Assembly (NCBI GenBank): GCA_937874755.1
Contig: CALNBC010000184.1
Span: 1-7,048 of the forward strand
Direction of reading: 5' to 3'
DNA length: 7,048 bases
From: an uncultured Clostridia bacterium
GTDB taxonomy: Bacteria > Bacillota > Clostridia > Christensenellales > CALWSW01
The position numbers were made by a program, and so were the translations under genes. A model generated the notes under the pieces. The model saw only the letters and a program-made list of their open reading frames with translations. It had not been told where the DNA came from and made no database searches. Each line of letters starts with the position of its first letter. Within the stretch, counting starts at the first letter, position 1. Below, one piece after another: positions 6,171-7,048 of this stretch.

Positions 6171-6187
6171 ATATTGAGTATTAGCGC

Positions 6188-6216
6188 TTGACATATTGTA
6201 AACGATGATTTACAAT
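6188..6216 (+). promoter_or_regulatory. Sigma-A promoter of the Crp/Fnr-family regulator gene
   Basis: TTGACA (6188-6193), a 17-base spacer and TACAAT (6211-6216). Predicted start is near 6223, about 50 bases ahead of the ATG. The -10 box forms part of the right arm of the palindrome at 6195-6216. The two divergent -35 boxes are only 17 bases apart (6171-6187). Confidence 0.85.
6195..6216. promoter_or_regulatory. 22-bp palindromic operator, Crp/Fnr style
   Basis: The arms ATTGTAAA (6195-6202) and TTTACAAT (6209-6216) are perfect reverse complements with CGATGA between. TGTAA...TTACA resembles Crp/Fnr-family sites, though the spacing is 2 bases longer than for E. coli CRP. It occupies the spacer and -10 of the regulator's own promoter, so binding should repress it. 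For the divergent HAD gene the centre is about 70 bases upstream of the predicted start, a place from which Crp-type proteins can activate. Confidence 0.65.
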
Positions 6217-6273
6217 CGAAATATCAATAAATTGTCTCATTTGGAACAGTAAATCGTAGACGGGAGGTGGCGC

Positions 6274-6921
6274 ATGAAGGATTTAGCGGTTTTTGACTGT
6301 TGCCCGCTGTTTCAGCCCTGTGCCACAGGGGTAAAGGATTTTGCCCTGTCTCACACCCAATGCAGGGAGAAAGACTTTCGCAAAGGGGAGACGATTTACT
6401 GCGAAGACAGCTTCGAGCGCAGCCTGGGGTTAATTACCTTAGGGCGGTGCAGGGTGACGAAGTCCGCACCGGACGGCAGGGAAATCGCCATCAACGTACT
6501 CAAACAGGGAGACATTTTCGGCGCCGCGGCGCTCTTCACAAAGGAGGAGGAATACGTCACCCGCATACGGGCGATTTCCGCCTCAAAGGTGCTGTTCCTC
6601 GAAGAGGGGCTCATCCGCGAGATCTTCCGAATCGACCCCGAATTTTGCGAGAGGTATATCTCTTATCTTTGCGGAAGAATAAGGTTTTTAAACAAGAAGA
6701 TAGAAGCTTTCACCGGCGGCAGTGCCGAGCAACGCCTGCTCGCCTATGTAGCCAACTCAGCGAGGGAAGAGAGCGGCAGAAAGATTACGCCGTCGATTAG
6801 CGCATCGCGGCTCGCATTGGCGTTGGACATTAGTCGAGCGTCGCTATATAGGGCGATGGATGCACTTGTTGAACAGAGAAAAATCGCCCGGGAGGGCAAG
6901 CGGATAATACTATTAGACTAG
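6274..6921 (+). CDS. Crp/Fnr-family transcription regulator
   Basis: A 215-residue DNA-binding regulator, cytoplasmic. Residues about 32-115 form the double-stranded beta-helix sensor domain (FRKGETIYCED, LGRCRVTKSAPDGREIAINVLKQGDIFGAAALF). A long dimer helix spans about 112-145. The C-terminal winged helix (about 150-213) carries ISASRLALALDISRASLYRAMDAL, with the recognition helix near 188-199. The cAMP-contact residues of E. coli CRP (Glu in FGE, then Arg-Ser) are not conserved here: FGAAALF and EYVTRIRA stand in their place. Cyclic nucleotide is therefore an unlikely ligand. Eight Cys (9, 10, 16, 30, 43, 59, 125, 133) is high for this size and could mean a redox or metal-cluster input, unproven. 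GGGAGGTGG (6262-6270) precedes the ATG. A palindrome in its promoter suggests autoregulation. A lipoprotein gene follows 43 bases downstream, probably in the same transcript. Confidence 0.93.
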   Translation: MKDLAVFDCCPLFQPCATGVKDFALSHTQCREKDFRKGETIYCEDSFERSLGLITLGRCRVTKSAPDGREIAINVLKQGDIFGAAALFTKEEEYVTRIRAISASKVLFLEEGLIREIFRIDPEFCERYISYLCGRIRFLNKKIEAFTGGSAEQRLLAYVANSAREESGRKITPSISASRLALALDISRASLYRAMDALVEQRKIAREGKRIILLD

Positions 6922-6964
6922 AATAGTTCAAAATAAAAAAGGTAGAAGGAGTACAAGGAATACT

Positions 6965-7048
6965 ATGAACAAAAAATTTTCCATAGTCGCGCTGGCGCTC
7001 GCCCTTATTATGGCGCTGGCTGCCTGCACAACGGCTCCTGCCGAGCCC
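6965..7048 (+). CDS. N-terminus of a secreted lipoprotein (cut by the window edge)
   Basis: Only 28 codons are visible. They encode a lipoprotein signal peptide: a Lys-containing n-region (MNKKF), a hydrophobic core (SIVALALALIMAL) and a lipobox LAAC with the lipidated Cys at residue 21, then TTAPAEP, a flexible tether. The protein should be anchored to the outer face of the membrane. In Clostridia this form is most often an ABC-transporter substrate-binding protein, but the visible part cannot confirm that. AAGGAA (6955-6960) lies 4 bases before the ATG, and a second AAGGAG is at 6946-6951. No promoter is evident in the 43 bases after the Crp/Fnr gene, so co-transcription is likely. Confidence 0.8.
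   Translation, partial: MNKKFSIVALALALIMALAACTTAPAEP

Overview
The window looks like chromosomal DNA from a Gram-positive anaerobe of the Bacillota, most likely Clostridia. The evidence is a tRNA-sensing T-box leader, strong AGGAGG ribosome binding sites, consensus sigma-A promoters, a class A penicillin-binding protein with a long cytoplasmic tail, and an XRE-cupin/acyl-CoA synthetase pair. Species cannot be told from the sequence. There is no mobile element, CRISPR array, tRNA or rRNA.

Left (1-2005, minus strand): a class A PBP (PBP1A type) that runs off the left edge. Its reading frame breaks near 1338-1341, where about 21 family-conserved residues, including the catalytic Glu segment of the glycosyltransferase, are missing. 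It is either a damaged gene or an assembly error.

Centre-left (2006-4790): a divergent intergenic region carries two perfect palindromes, a TTGACA-17-TATCAT promoter and a full T-box riboswitch ending in an intrinsic terminator. The T-box leads into a two-gene operon with a 4-base overlap: an XRE-cupin regulator and a 566-residue medium-chain-type acyl-CoA synthetase. The specifier is best read as GUC (Val), and the UGGU of the T-box bulge, which implies tRNA discriminator A73, agrees. A tRNA-sensing switch on an acyl-CoA ligase suggests that the enzyme serves amino acid supply, for example isobutyrate to isobutyryl-CoA to 2-oxoisovalerate to valine. This is the most interesting part of the window.

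Centre-right (4791-6078): a small acidic 69-residue protein of unknown function has its own extended -10 promoter and a hairpin at the predicted RNA 5' end. It converges with a minus-strand NagD-like HAD phosphatase (273 aa), and a terminator hairpin lies between them.

Right (6079-7048): the HAD gene and a Crp/Fnr-family regulator diverge from back-to-back consensus promoters. A 22-bp palindrome of Crp/Fnr style lies inside the regulator's own promoter, suggesting autoregulation and possible control of the HAD gene. After the regulator, the first 28 codons of a lipoprotein run off the right edge.
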